From Platycnemis pennipes (taxonomy: Eukaryota; Arthropoda; Insecta; Odonata; Platycnemididae): a stretch of DNA of 64,000 nt. This document shows, piece by piece, positions 22,800 to 34,409 of the stretch (within the stretch, counting starts at the first letter, position 1; each line of letters opens with the position of its first letter). The notes beneath the pieces are model-generated. The model was not told the DNA's origin. It saw only the letters and a list, made by a program, of their open reading frames with translations, and made no database searches. The position numbers and the translations under genes were made by a program. Where the stretch lies: contig OW121852.1 of assembly GCA_933228895.1 (NCBI GenBank), positions 106,723,544 through 106,787,543 of the forward strand, given 5' to 3'.

Positions 22800-25170
22800 A
22801 TTGGAGAACTGGCCCCACGAGTGGGTATTTCTACTTAAATTTTGCCAGTAATGAGCCTATGAATTCGCTAATCACAAAAATTAATCACAAGAATAATGGT
22901 TGGTGAAATAATCGTTAATGTGTTTTGAGGGGACGATGTACCCTTTGATCCATCAGTTGCTACATTTGCAACAGTGAATACGAAAACAACTTCAATAATT
23001 CCTACCCTTTTTCACGGTTTGTAAAAGTGATTATAACGTAATATATATATGAACACACTGCGTGATGTCTAATTCCTCAAGATATATATATTTTGCGTTA
23101 TATAGTTGAGGAAAATACGGTTGACACTTACCGGGAAAAAGTTATCCTGTTTTCTGGTCTGATCCTACCTTACCAGAAGAGCTTATGCAATGTACCTCGA
23201 TTCGACGGATTTAAGGTACAATAATTAGATACTATATCAATAGGCCATTACCATATTTTGCTAGCGAAGGCAATCAATCCAGTAATTAGGGCTGGTAAAC
23301 ATGTTCATTTTGATATAAAGCCAATAAATATATCCACGTATTTAATAATTTTAATACTTACATTGTTAATAAATAGTAATGTCTAAATGTTTCAATTTAA
23401 TTTCATAGAAAATAGTCAACGCGTTTGTTTTACTCCGCTCGATTTCTACTATTTGTGGCGGTGACCTCGTGCTTGGCTCCTGTTCACTTAATTGTGAATT
23501 TCATCTTTTGTAATAATTTTTCTATGGCATTCAAACTTAATGTAACTAAGTCATAGTCGTCTGGGTTGGCAGTAAGTTTCTGAGGTTTCTGACAGTAAAG
23601 TTTAGGTGGTGTTCGAATATTAATAAATAATATATCTGCTGAATAGGTCATTGCATGTTGTAACTGTAGCTAGGCACACTACGTCATTCACGCCTTAATC
23701 AGGGTATGATGCAACACGCCTCTCGTATATGTGTGTTGGGTTGCCTGTGTGCAGGGGGCCGAAGGTCTCTGTTTAATGCTTCGGTGGAAATTCTGTGGCG
23801 CCTCGATGAGTGGGTGGGTGAGATTGTTCCAGGTTGATCGAGATATTCTCATATCTGATGCATAGTTGCTTGCATACAGACATCGATGCGGGAAGAGTGA
23901 AGTCAAGTAGAAGTCGTGAATTGGATATTGTCCTCTTTCTCGCGAATGTTACCGGTTGTAAATTTTTTGATGCAGTTCCGCATTTCAGTAGTGTTGCAAT
24001 ATATTTCTTCAAGTTGACTAGTTAGTATAAATAATGGTTCCAGTTAAAATGCAATAATATACTATTCTCCTTTCAAAAATCGGGGTAAAATTTGTATTTT
24101 CCGGCCGTTGGGGAAGGAAGGTATTAGCGAGCGATGTTTGAATGAAATGTGTAGAGAGCAATAATGTTCCTCGGATTTTTGTCTAATTTGGCTTCCAATC
24201 AACTCAAATGACGGTGGAGTGCTAAACCTCCTACGTGGGCTAAGTAAAAACCCGGTGCCAACTATGGTGTTATTTTGTTAGACTGGGCCTGAGAGATGAA
24301 TTTTCTTCTCTTATCTGTGAAGCTGTTTAGCCCTTATATTGCTTTAACTCAGTTTTGTCATTATTTCTCGCCATAAGGATCCTTTATCATGTTGGATGAT
24401 CCTAAACTCGTACATATGATACTAACATGTGATTGACTTATGATTTAGTCATTAAATGCAGAGATGCAATTATCTACACATTAAATTGGATAATGAATTA
24501 GATGCATTCAGCATTTTAACCTTAAGCGCCCTAGAGTATTTTCTCAAGGTGTTTCTCTTAACCCTTTTATTAGTAGTTTATTTATAAAACTATCATAAAA
24601 TAATTTGCAGTTTTTAAACTATTCTAACTCTGCGTTTGCTTTACTGCCTCCGAGGTTCCACATTTTTTCCATATCCATTTAGAGTTTTATCCCGGAAACT
24701 CATTCTAATAGTGAACTCTCTCATAACTGCACTGGCTTTGTTTTTAATTTTTTTACTCACTATTTTTAATAATCAAGCACCATCGTTAATGTGAGTGATT
24801 TAGCTCCATGCGACATAAATTCTTCTTATTAACGTATTTCCTGGATGTGGTCTTGTCGGACTTTGCACCGGGTTTTAATAGGTAAAAGCCCTAAATAAGG
24901 AAGAGTTAGAAAACGATGGTTAAAATATTCGCCAAGAAATGAATGCATACGACTGTGCGTGAATATATCCCGTTTTCTAGTTGAGTATAAAAACAAAATT
25001 ATTATTAACGTGGTGGCCCAAGATTTGTGTAATACTATTGCCCCATTTTCCTTTAAGAATTGCAAGTAGAATTCGTTTTATCTCAAAATATTCTCATTAT
25101 ATATTTTTATTTATCAGTCGGATCATTTCGTCATTATCATACCTTGTATAGTAAGGACACGAAATTAATG
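22800..25170. other. T-rich non-coding stretch
   Basis: No exon recognised. An imperfect hairpin at 23033-23103 pairs TATAACGTAATATATATAT with ATATATATATTTTGCGTTATA around a 32-base loop. Small frames at 23.7-24.0 kb have no motif. Confidence 0.35.
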
Positions 25171-25199
25171 GTGTGCACGGTTTCGAATATTTTTCTTGC

Positions 25200-26010
25200 A
25201 TCTGCCTTGAACAATCCCGGTGTCGGAGTCTAGAAATTGGCATTCGAGGTGGGGTTGTCACGTCCTCTTTATTGCGGAGTATTTCGAGACCCTCCTGGAT
25301 GAGACCAGTGGTGAAATTTCAGCGGGTATTGTGGCCCGGTGGTGTTGTCCACGCGTTGCCGAAGCGATGCCCCAGCGATCTTGTCGCTGGCAGGGCGACA
25401 ACGCTCTGGTTGTGTTTAAAATATGAGCGTGGCAGTTTGGGACCTCGGTCCTCTTCCCCAACCGAGCCCGTTCATCCCAATTCCTTCCGGGATTGTCCCT
25501 CTCCACCGTTCTCTCCCTTAACCCACTCCTTCGGCACGCACCCTTTCCCTTCCTGCCCCGTACACTTCCACCCGCGATGCTTTTCCCTCGGGCAAGATCC
25601 GTCCCCATCTCTCTCTTTTGTGTGGGGTCGGAGCCGGTCCGTCTCCATGGAAACGGGCCCGCGACAGATGTGTAGTGCGGACGGGAGGAATATGGGGAGG
25701 GTGGGGAGAACATTGCGTCGGACAGCGGTGTGGCACACTCGTGTGGTTGCACACTCCTCTCTATGTTTAACGCCCCCGTACATTCCGTTTTTGGGGAAAC
25801 GCTCGCAAAGGACTCGGCGTGGGATTTCTCGTGCGCTTCATTTTCAGAATTTCGGATCGGAATGGAGCCCTCGTTTGTGAGGGAAAGAGAGATAGAGAGA
25901 GTGAGTGCCCTTAACGTGCTGTTGACCTCTCGTGAACCTCCGTAAGTCAACCGCCGTTGCTCGTTGAGTGGGTTGGTTTTGTGTGCGGGTGCCGTAACCG
26001 CTGCTCTCAT
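25200..26010. other. Largest CpG-rich GC island in the T-rich block
   Basis: About 800 bp of elevated GC and frequent CpG. Frames of 235 codons (+) and 250 codons (-) overlap almost entirely, which is compositional. The plus strand has CTCCGTAAGTC near 25940, a possible splice donor, so a non-coding first exon of a plus-strand transcript is conceivable. No homologous protein is recognised. Confidence 0.3.
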
Positions 26011-26272
26011 ACGCCTTCGTAATTAGAGGCGCCCATGGGGATCAAGGGTGTTCTGCAGAATTCCGGTGTTATGTTTTTCAACTCTAGCCGTTTGATGTTC
26101 AGGTCCAATAATTCTTTCACTTTCTCCGTTACATTCTGACCTTTTAATGTAGATAACTTACGACTGGATGTGACGCTGGGCTATGACTATGAATTTAATT
26201 TTGTGTAGCTACGGCCGTTGATATGTTTTTTCTTACTTTTGTAGCGTTAAAAAAGGCTAAATTGCCATGTGT

Positions 26273-26580
26273 CACCTCCATTGACCTTGATTACATTAAA
26301 ATGCCTAATTTGGTGTAATCATTGCTTGTAGAAGTTTACATTATTTTATTTTCTTATTGGTTTCGCTGGTTATTTTCTTTCAACGCTAGGGTGTGCATTC
26401 TTTTCTGTTGGTCAGTCATTACATATGCCACCTCCATTGACCTTAATTACTCTAAAATGTCCAAGTTTGTGTAATCATTGCTTGTAGCATTATAAATTAT
26501 TTTATTATTGGTTTTGCTGGGTGCTTTCTTTCAATACTAGGGTATACATTCTTTTCTGTAGGAAAGTCAATATATTTCTG
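26273..26580 (+). repeat. Two-copy tandem duplication, 156-bp period
   Basis: Unit 1 starts at CACCTCCATTGACCTTGA (26273) and unit 2 at CACCTCCATTGACCTTAA (26429). Both units contain GTGTAATCATTGCTTGTAG and a CTTTCAAYRCTAGGGT block. The divergence between them suggests an old duplication. Confidence 0.85.
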
Positions 26581-26589
26581 TCGACGGTG

Positions 26590-28780
26590 TCAAAACTCTG
26601 TCATTCACTTGTTCATCGAACTTTCCCTCGTCATAATTTTACAGCAAAGAAGTTTAATCCCCACGCATAATTTTTCCCTGGATTTGGCTGCTTGCCTGGT
26701 GAGACATCGCCTTTAGTTTCTGGCTTCCAGAGTGAACGGTTGGCTCCCCGAGTGCGTTCTCGAATCCATACGGCCTTTGAGAATAGCTGTGAAAACATCA
26801 GGCGCCCCGAATGATAAATATACCGTTGTAGATGGAAGTTGGAAGGGAATTAAGCCCATCGTTTTTCAGCGAGGAGTTTCGTGAGTTAAATGGATGGAGT
26901 CCAGGTGGCTTAAAAACTGTAGCTACAGTAGTTCTTACCTCCTCATCATCTACATGAATGCAGATCATTTGCTAGGTCGCAAGGGCTCGGCTTTATTTTC
27001 TCATTTAATCAGTGCTTTTTGATCGTCAAAGAGGATGTGTGTCTATCAGATGATTTTCTAAGTTTCTAAAATGTCTCATTTTAATCATCATGACCAGATC
27101 TATTGAAGCAATTTTTCCTTTCCGTGGAATGAAGAAGATCTTGTCAAAGCCAGCGAGGATAATTCACCAGCGGCTGATATGCGTTAATTTTTGATTTACT
27201 ATTTTTCTCTCTCCATTATGCCATTGAAGATGCGTACACGGTAATACATGCAGCCTCACCTGGCCGTGAAGGCTAAGAGTTGAAGTTATTACCTAGAGAT
27301 ATTTTTTTAAATATTCAAAATGTGGCACGGGTGGCGTACTTGGTGTAAGACTAATTCTGCATATATTAGCATTAGATCTTTCATAATTGCGCTCGTGTTT
27401 GGGCGGTCTTCATTTGTTGTATTCGTTTCAAGCTATTTTTATAAGTTATAAGTCGATTAGACAGGCTCGAAAGACGGAATTAGTAAAATTCCACTCTTCT
27501 CGCTAATGCTTAATTCGATTCGATTAATGCGTATTCGATTTTTGTCTTGGTTTCCCTTCAGCTAGATGTATCGTCAGTCGACCTGACGATACATTTATCA
27601 TCAATAACCCCGGAACCTCTCCGTATTTTTGTTAGAAATAAAAAAAAATAATTGGTGACGATTTTATACAAAATAATTGACGATATCTGCTACGCAGGTT
27701 GGATAAAAATATTTTAAATTCTCCAATTATACTGTGTCATATTTCACCTATCTTAGATTCATTTTTACCTTCATGAATGTGTCGACCAGACTTCCTTTAA
27801 TTACTTTATAAAAAAATATCTCCTGAAGTACTGCATATTCGACGTTTGGCTTAACCAGTTTGAACTCTGGCAACGATACTCAGTATCTCAAACAGCCGAT
27901 AGGTCTTGGATTCTTGCCAGAACATCGCCTTCCCTCTGTCTGCATTCTTATCGCTGAACGAGTCCCAAAAATCTAATAGACGAATTGTATCCCTCATTGT
28001 CAATGCAAAACTACGACTGACGGAACCTAAAAACGCACGGAACAATGAGAATAATGATTTTGCATTTCAGGTTTACCACTGGTACAGCTTATGCAGTAGA
28101 ACGCTAAATAAATTACCAAATTCCTTAGCAGTTATCGCCCAGGGGTGTTAAATTTCTATTGCTTACCAAAATATTTAGTATAATTTCAATACTAATGTAC
28201 ACTTGATGCTGCTCGTTCATGAACTAATCCATTCTCTCTCTTAAGTGTTTGCTACAACTCTCAAATTAGTCATTTAACATGAACTTTAAATACTGTAGGC
28301 GTCAATATCCATTTAAAAGCAAATTCGAAATGAAATCGAATTACAAGCCTGGTTGCAAAGGAAATTTTGATTGTTGAAAGGAAAGAAAAAATGATTAATT
28401 TCGAGCTAAAAACGCAATTTTTAGTCAAAAACGAATCGTATAAGAAAATCGAATGAAATATTAAATACTTAATTTTTTTCTATTTAGAGAAATATTTCAA
28501 TCCAATATCTGGAGTGCAGTTCAATTAAAAAAGCAAATGAAGAAACATCTGCACCGAACTCAATGCTTTTCTTATGGGATTCGAAGTTGACAATAAAAGG
28601 GCAAGAACGACCGTTAAATATTGATTGAAAACTCCTTCCTTAGGGCGCCCCTGCACCACGATAGGGATGTTTCCTCATTTATCGTTTTAATCACCAGTAC
28701 CTAGTTTGGGCTGTGCGTGGATGGCTAATGTGTCAGTTAATCAGTCATTCAGAACATTTCATTTTATATAAGAGAAAATA
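26590..28780. other. Non-coding stretch
   Basis: Nothing coding is recognised. A perfect hairpin with 12-bp arms ATGTATCGTCAG lies at 27566-27594 (loop TCGAC). The T-rich bias fades between about 27.7 and 28.3 kb, after which the plus strand becomes A-rich. Confidence 0.4.
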
Positions 28781-28813
28781 TTTGTATGTTTGGCTGGATG
28801 GTGTAACTGGCTA

Positions 28814-29077
28814 GATGAAATAATGCGAGCTTCTAATTTGGCTTAAATGAAAATGTCCTAAGACTATAAAATCCAAATGCCAAATTAATTATGGAAAAAA
28901 TGATGACTCCGAAACCAGTTTTTCGATTGTCAAATCATCAACGGGGAGAGCAAGGTGAAACAGGTCAGAACCTGTCGGAAGCCAAGCAACTCTCCGCTAT
29001 CGAAAATCTGGTTTCGGAGTCATCGTGTTTTCCATAATTAATTTGGCATTTGGATTTTCTAGTCTTCGGACATTTTC
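28814..29077. mobile_element. Hairpin element with 13-bp target duplication
   Basis: Arms of about 80 bp (28848-28927 and 28999-29077) are near-perfect inverted copies. They contain CCAAATGCCAAATTAATTATG and GACTCCGAAACCAG in complementary form. The 71-base loop has its own stem GGAGAG/CTCTCC enclosing ACAGGT/ACCTGT. A short 34-base leader precedes the left arm. The 13-bp duplication of host SINE sequence shows this is an insertion. No coding capacity; superfamily unknown. Confidence 0.65.
28945..28996 (+). ncRNA. Loop segment with weak SRP-RNA helix-8 resemblance
   Basis: The loop contains GGTGAAACAGGTCAG, then about ten bases, then CGGAAGCCAAGCAAC. SRP RNA helix 8 has the order GGTGAA, CAGG, GGAA, AGCA. 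Here the CAGG-to-GGAA spacing is about ten bases too long and ACAGGT/ACCTGT would form its own hairpin. The match may be chance; no full SRP RNA surrounds it. Confidence 0.15.
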
Positions 29078-29199
29078 GTGTAACTGGCTATCCGGTTAGT
29101 ACGGCATGTAGAAGGTATGTGGTTCGAATCCCGGTTCATTCGAACTTCTTTCCCCTGTGATTCGGATTCATTCCATCTTCTCCACCAATTGCGTGCTCA

Positions 29200-30990
29200 C
29201 CTTTTGTGTTACTATTTATTCACATTCCTATCCCACTTATCTATGTATTCGCCTCTACTAATTCAGGATTTGGGTCGTAAACTTGAATCATACCATTTTT
29301 CTCGGGCACGCTAAAGTTTTTACAAAAGCCTAACCTTAAATGACGTGTAATCAGGATCCAATCATTACAGTGTTACACTCTACAAACTGTATTCAAAATA
29401 ACATAAGCTTGGGGTAAAAATAGCTGAAACATATAAATAATCTATTTGCAGTTTCAACAAACTTGTCATTTCTCTACGAAACATAACAAGGTTCATGTAA
29501 TTGAAAGAAAAATCACTCAAAAATGGGCAGGATCAACCAATTTAGTTGCTTAAGAGTTACCAAATTACTACGGTTTCTCCCATAAAAATTCAATAAAGTT
29601 AAATTCAAATATTACTGCAGTCGCAACACAAAGAGATACCCGTGGCTTGTGTCAAGCATGCAGTATAATAATGGGGCACTCGTCACATTAATTACTGCGT
29701 AATAGTTTTGGCTCGCGGCTTTCGAAATGCAAACAGTGGCGACTGTTACTGCCGAGTATTTGTTCACATTGAGGACATAATTAACTGCGATGTCACTTCC
29801 AGCGAGTCAAAACAACTTGAGCTGAAGTGATTCTCGCGAACCTCAAGAGGGGAACATAACACATGGAAGTAATTACCATATAATTTAAGTATTTATGACC
29901 AAGATAAATTAGTCATTTATGCACAGTGATAAAATCCTGAAAAATTGAGCACGTTTCTACTCAAAGGGGAATTCCCATTTAACAGTATATTATATCTAAA
30001 ATCAAAGCTTCTTCATTTGGAAATATTAACATTAAACAAGAAAAAATCTCAAAGGCTTTAAAAAAAGAATTAAACTCTCACATTGTAAAGAACTTACTTC
30101 ACAAAATAGGCCATCAGGTCCGGGTTCGGGTTTTAATCGGTTCGGGTTTCTATCGATGAATACGAAGCATGAGACATTTGCCAATGAAAATCTTATGTTC
30201 TTTGAAATCTTTTAATTTTAAACCTTTACTCACATTCACCGACCAATACCAAGAATTGGAATAACTTCATGTTAAAAGTCCCGTTTCCTCAAGTTAGAAA
30301 CTTTTGAATGACTTGTTCTTTGGGCTTTCATCGTCATATCAAGGCTTCGTATATTTTTTCACTCGGGATCAGTTCAGCAGTGTTCTCTGTATTTTTACTC
30401 GCTATCTTCAAAACCATTTGCTTGGCACTAAGGTCGCAAATCGTAGTGATATATTAATTCACTTTTGATTATAGGGCTGTTATATTGCATATGTAAGAAG
30501 AAATTTAGATCATTGCGAGGCTCCGTGAATGTTGGCAGCAATTAAATATCGTACCATATGAAGGGCTCTGTTCTACCATCGTTACATTATGACTACACAA
30601 ACGAAGGTTAAAGTGAGGAATTCAATTCAAATAATGCCAGAAAAAGTTCTTAGTTTCTTATTAGAGCGGTCGTATTGGCAGCGAAGTGGGATCGCATTGA
30701 CGTTTCTCGGGGTCAGCAGTAAACTCAAGCGCCCTCAACTTTCCTGAACATTAAACCCATTGACTCTACTTGAAAGAATATTTTCTCACAGCAGAATATC
30801 CTAAGGTGTTTTGGGTAGGAATCATTAAGATACGACAACCTCAGAATGTTCGAGAGAAGAGGGGAGTGCATTGAATGGCAGGAATAAGGTTAAGCGGGAG
30901 CTGAGCCCTCATGCCTCAGAAATGACGTTCTGGCACCTCCGCGGAAATAGCCGGGTCATTTCAACCTTACGTAAGTGCGATGACTTGGAG
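29200..30990. other. Non-coding stretch
   Basis: No exon recognised. A cluster of GGTTCGGGTT words at 30117-30152 resembles the repeat at 1630-1736 and may be a fragment of the same family. Confidence 0.35.
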
Positions 30991-30999
30991 AGTACTTAA

Positions 31000-31870
31000 G
31001 AATGACCAGCAGACCTCCATATTTCGCAGTATATTTATTTCCAGCGGCCAGGGAAAACCAGAAATGTCTTATTTCGGACCACTTAAACTCTGACCCAGAT
31101 GCTCGATGCACGGCGGACTCCATTCCATTCAAGCGCTGGCAACTTCCTCACTTCGCCGGCAACCGAAAATGTCCCGGACGACGGAGTTTTCCACGTCGCT
31201 CCCTCCGCCAACTCAACCCATACACAAATGAACGAAGTTCGGGACTTAACCCTGAGCCGGCATTGATCAACCCCTTCCCTCGTCCTAAGGACACACATCA
31301 TTTTTCCATTAAGAGCCCGAGCGGTGCCACCGTAAATCATAACCTTTCGTTATTAGGCCGCGATCACAAGTCACAGTAAACACAGACGTGGGCGGTGAAA
31401 AAAATAAGGGAAAAGAAAATTCCGGTAGAGACAAGTAAAAGGGGAAACACACGAGAAAGTTAAAGATTATTACAGAGACGCAGTTTTAGCGATAAAAATA
31501 AGGGCCGTTAGAAACATTATTCGTATCTCAGCCGGGTTTTGCGTAGGTACTGCCGCACCTTCTCTTTTTCTCCGGGTGGGAGTAGCCTCCGCCAAAAGAA
31601 CCATGCCGATCGAATGGCTCTCTCGACGAACTCCACGTCGTCGTCCCATTCGACATTAACGTCAAGGAAGCGCGCGCACCTCCCTCGCGCCGCTGACGCT
31701 AAGAGATGGCGCGCATGTTTATGGGCAAACTCTGGTGGAACACGTGCTCGCGATTACGTCCCTCGGGCCCATCCGCCCACCCGCTCAACCCACCCGTATC
31801 AAGAGACGGCCCTCGGCAGTGCGAAAGACCTAAGCGGCAGCTAGCCACCCATCCCCCTTGCAGCATTACA
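31000..31870. other. GC island
   Basis: CpG-rich DNA with plus frames at 31002-31379 (125 codons) and 31539-31844 (101 codons). Their proteins are Arg/Pro/Ser-rich without recognisable domains, and the first is also open on minus. A regulatory island or untranslated exon is possible; function unknown. Confidence 0.3.
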
Positions 31871-31879
31871 TAGATTTCC

Positions 31880-33085
31880 TACCCAAGCCGCCGCTAGCCT
31901 TCCGGTTCCTCCCTGACGTCAACGGGATGACGCCCTTCCACTGATATAGCTCGAGGGGTGGCGCAAATTCGAATGAAGAAGTGGAGGGAGGAAAAACGTG
32001 ACAGCTGAAACGTAGCCCTGCGGAAAGATTGAGAATTTTATAGGAAAAATACTGGAGGAGCTTTTGGATGCTTTTAGAAACCGCCGGCAAGTTACTGCAT
32101 TCTGAGTCTAATGAGCGTGGCCTTTCCGTAACCAGTTCGAAACATGTCTTTGGCAAAGCGCTCGCTCGTTGAAAGCCAGTCACCTAGTAAACCAAATAAA
32201 TAAATCATGGCGTTTTTAAGCATACAGTCGTAATTGATAAGTCAAAGAAACACCAGAAGACAATTATATTTCATGACTAAATACTAGTTAATAAGTACAA
32301 GTGAAGAGCGCAAAAACCATCGTCTTTTCCAATCTATTGAGAATGATTACCTACAGCAGACTGCCATTCTCCAAAACTATTGCAAACCTCCAACTATGAA
32401 TGCAATAGACGTGGACATGCAATATGATCTGTATTAATTAACTAAATTAACTAAGGACATTCAATATCCACATACGCACAGGCCTGTTTAGCATAAACTT
32501 GTCCATATTGAGGTAAATAACACACACGTGTATATATATTGAACTACAAATTGGTGTCAATTAGTGAAAACGGAACGGTAAAAGGTGAAAAAGGTAACCA
32601 ACCACGTTAATCCATTCTCCTAAGAAGACATGACAAATATATCACTCGATGGATTCTAAGAGTAATTTCTCCTAAGTACGGTGCAACAGTGTACCATTAA
32701 GCAACTAATTCAATAAGAAAGTAATTTATTCTTTATGCCATAGCCAACCAGCAATGAGTTCCACTCTTCCTCTCATATTTTACAGTTTACGGACCAAGTG
32801 GCCGTTTAACACGCGTTTAGTACGGAATTTTACGAATGCTATTTTGGAAGTCGATAACTCTTTCAAGCAAGCACATATCATCTACTCCTACACGATACCC
32901 TGCAAGACACCGTGAGGGTGTGTGGCAGGGGGTGAAGATCATCAAGCATTCACTATTGATATGCAAACAAGCTACTACATGGAAACATGCTTCATAATAG
33001 TGTCACATGCAGCTTGATGGTAAGTATCTACTTAGTAACGAAGGGATTGGTAACAAGTAAAGAACATCAATCCCATTTCTCAGAA
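31880..33085. other. Non-coding stretch
   Basis: AT-rich with small frames only. Nothing recognised apart from a short TATATATAT run near 32530. Confidence 0.35.
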
Positions 33086-33089
33086 AACG

Positions 33090-33720
33090 TTTCAGTAACT
33101 GGGAAGGAGGACTTGGTTCGCAAAGATAACCCAGGGAGAAGAAAGAGTGAGTGACTTCCTCACGTGTTGCAATCGAGGAGTATCGCAGAGGCGTCCACGG
33201 GAAAGGACAAAGGCGTGGCTGTAGGGGAGTCCACTCGAGCCACCCCCGCGGCCCTGCACCCCATTCACGGGAAGCTTCACTATCTGCCTACTCCCTCCTC
33301 TCCCCGCAAAAATATTTATTCGAAACCCTCGCGACGCGGAAGGCAGAGAGAGAGAGAGAGAGAGAGGACCCTAAAAACTCTTCCCAGCTCACGAGGGAGG
33401 TGAACGTACTTTCGCGGCAGCGGCGGAGTGGAGGGCTCGGCAAAGAGAAGCAACCTCGTGTGGAAGGGGTGGAGGGCGAGTAGGGGATGAAGTATACGAG
33501 TGTGGGAACGGAGTGCGCTTTTTGGCTACGGGCCAGGGTCTCTCCACCCCCATCTCGGCGGCAGCCATGCAGGGCCCCGCGCTTCGATCGCATTACCCCC
33601 CGCGCAGTCTGCAGAGTGAAAGTGTCCCCCGGTCTCCCCTCGTCCGAGGCGAGCGACCCTAAAGAACCCTGGGGGAGACGCACGTCCTGAGTGCTGAGAA
33701 ATGGGCGCCTAAATCCATTT
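33090..33720. other. GC island with (AG)11 microsatellite
   Basis: CpG-rich, with (AG)11 at 33345-33366. Frames of 110 codons (+) and 187 codons (-) overlap and have no family signature. It may be a regulatory island. Confidence 0.35.
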
Positions 33721-33729
33721 GGGGCGATA

Positions 33730-34265
33730 TCCAATAACGGAGACAAGGGGCGAGGCGTATTTATAATTTTTCCCTCTCTACTTCTTCCATAATACATTTT
33801 AATATAATAACCTGAGTAATCAAATATTGAGGAAATACGCTTATGTGTCACCGTATTATGAAATGTAAGACTTCAACGTACACGATAAATCAGCATCAAT
33901 ATACCGTAACCTGCTCAGAATGATAAGTAATTATCTTCGAGCCCCTCCCGTAAAGTATTTAATTTCGTCCCCAACAACTCACATTTTGTGGTCCAAAATA
34001 ATTGATTGACTAACAAAATTTACACGTTAATTTACCCTTTAACATAAAATTTCTCGACAATTGTATTCATAAGCTCAACATAGCTCGTAACTCATTCCCA
34101 CAAAAATACCCATCATTTTATGGCCTATTATCCAATAGCCTAACACACTCTTCTATGGGTATAATCAACGAACGATGCCATTGCCCTAAATTATATCTCA
34201 ATCCACCTGCTTCACTCCAAAATTCCTCAAGCAAACTTTATTCCTCCATGCATAAACATCTCCAT
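33730..34265. other. AT-rich non-coding stretch
   Basis: Nothing recognised. Confidence 0.3.
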
Positions 34266-34268
34266 TTC

Positions 34269-34404
34269 ATTCTTATCATCTTTATCAAAAATATAGGTTA
34301 CAAAGTTCTCCAACGCCACTTAAAGCAAAAGCACAAATTCTTATCATCTTTATCAAAAATAAAAGTTACAAAGTTCTCCAACGCCACTTAAAGCAAAAGC
34401 ACAA
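34269..34404 (+). repeat. 68-bp tandem duplication
   Basis: Two adjacent copies (34269-34336 and 34337-34404) both read ATTCTTATCATCTTTATC at the start and GCCACTTAAAGCAAAAGCAC near the end. They differ by about two bases, so the duplication is recent or kept similar. Confidence 0.9.
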
Positions 34405-34409
34405 GACAA

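Larger units (their letters stand above)
28785..29180 (+). repeat. tRNA-derived SINE split by a hairpin insertion
   Basis: A pol III A-box match TGGTGTAACTGG (28799-28810) and a B box GGTTCGAATCC (29121-29131) belong to one SINE head. A 264-bp insert (28814-29077) interrupts it, and the 13 bases GTGTAACTGGCTA are present on both sides (28801-28813 and 29078-29090). Removing the insert and one repeat restores A-to-B spacing of about 33 bases. Confidence 0.7.

Noticed and set aside
22226..22906. 226-codon plus frame
   Set aside because: Its Ser/Pro/Leu-rich content follows from the C/T-rich tract; no domain, start context or splice framing.
25258..26010. 250-codon minus frame, the longest in the window, with a 235-codon plus frame over it
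   Set aside because: Both strands are open because the island is GC-rich. The proteins are low-complexity and match no family.
33288..33851. 187-codon minus frame
   Set aside because: It crosses an (AG)n microsatellite, encodes Ser/Leu repeats and matches nothing.
34140..34160. Possible RING start of the ZNRF-like gene (minus GAGTGTGTT)
   Set aside because: It translates to Glu-Cys-Val-Arg with no following Cys; no RING pattern. Similar short matches at about 9840 and 29375 also fail.
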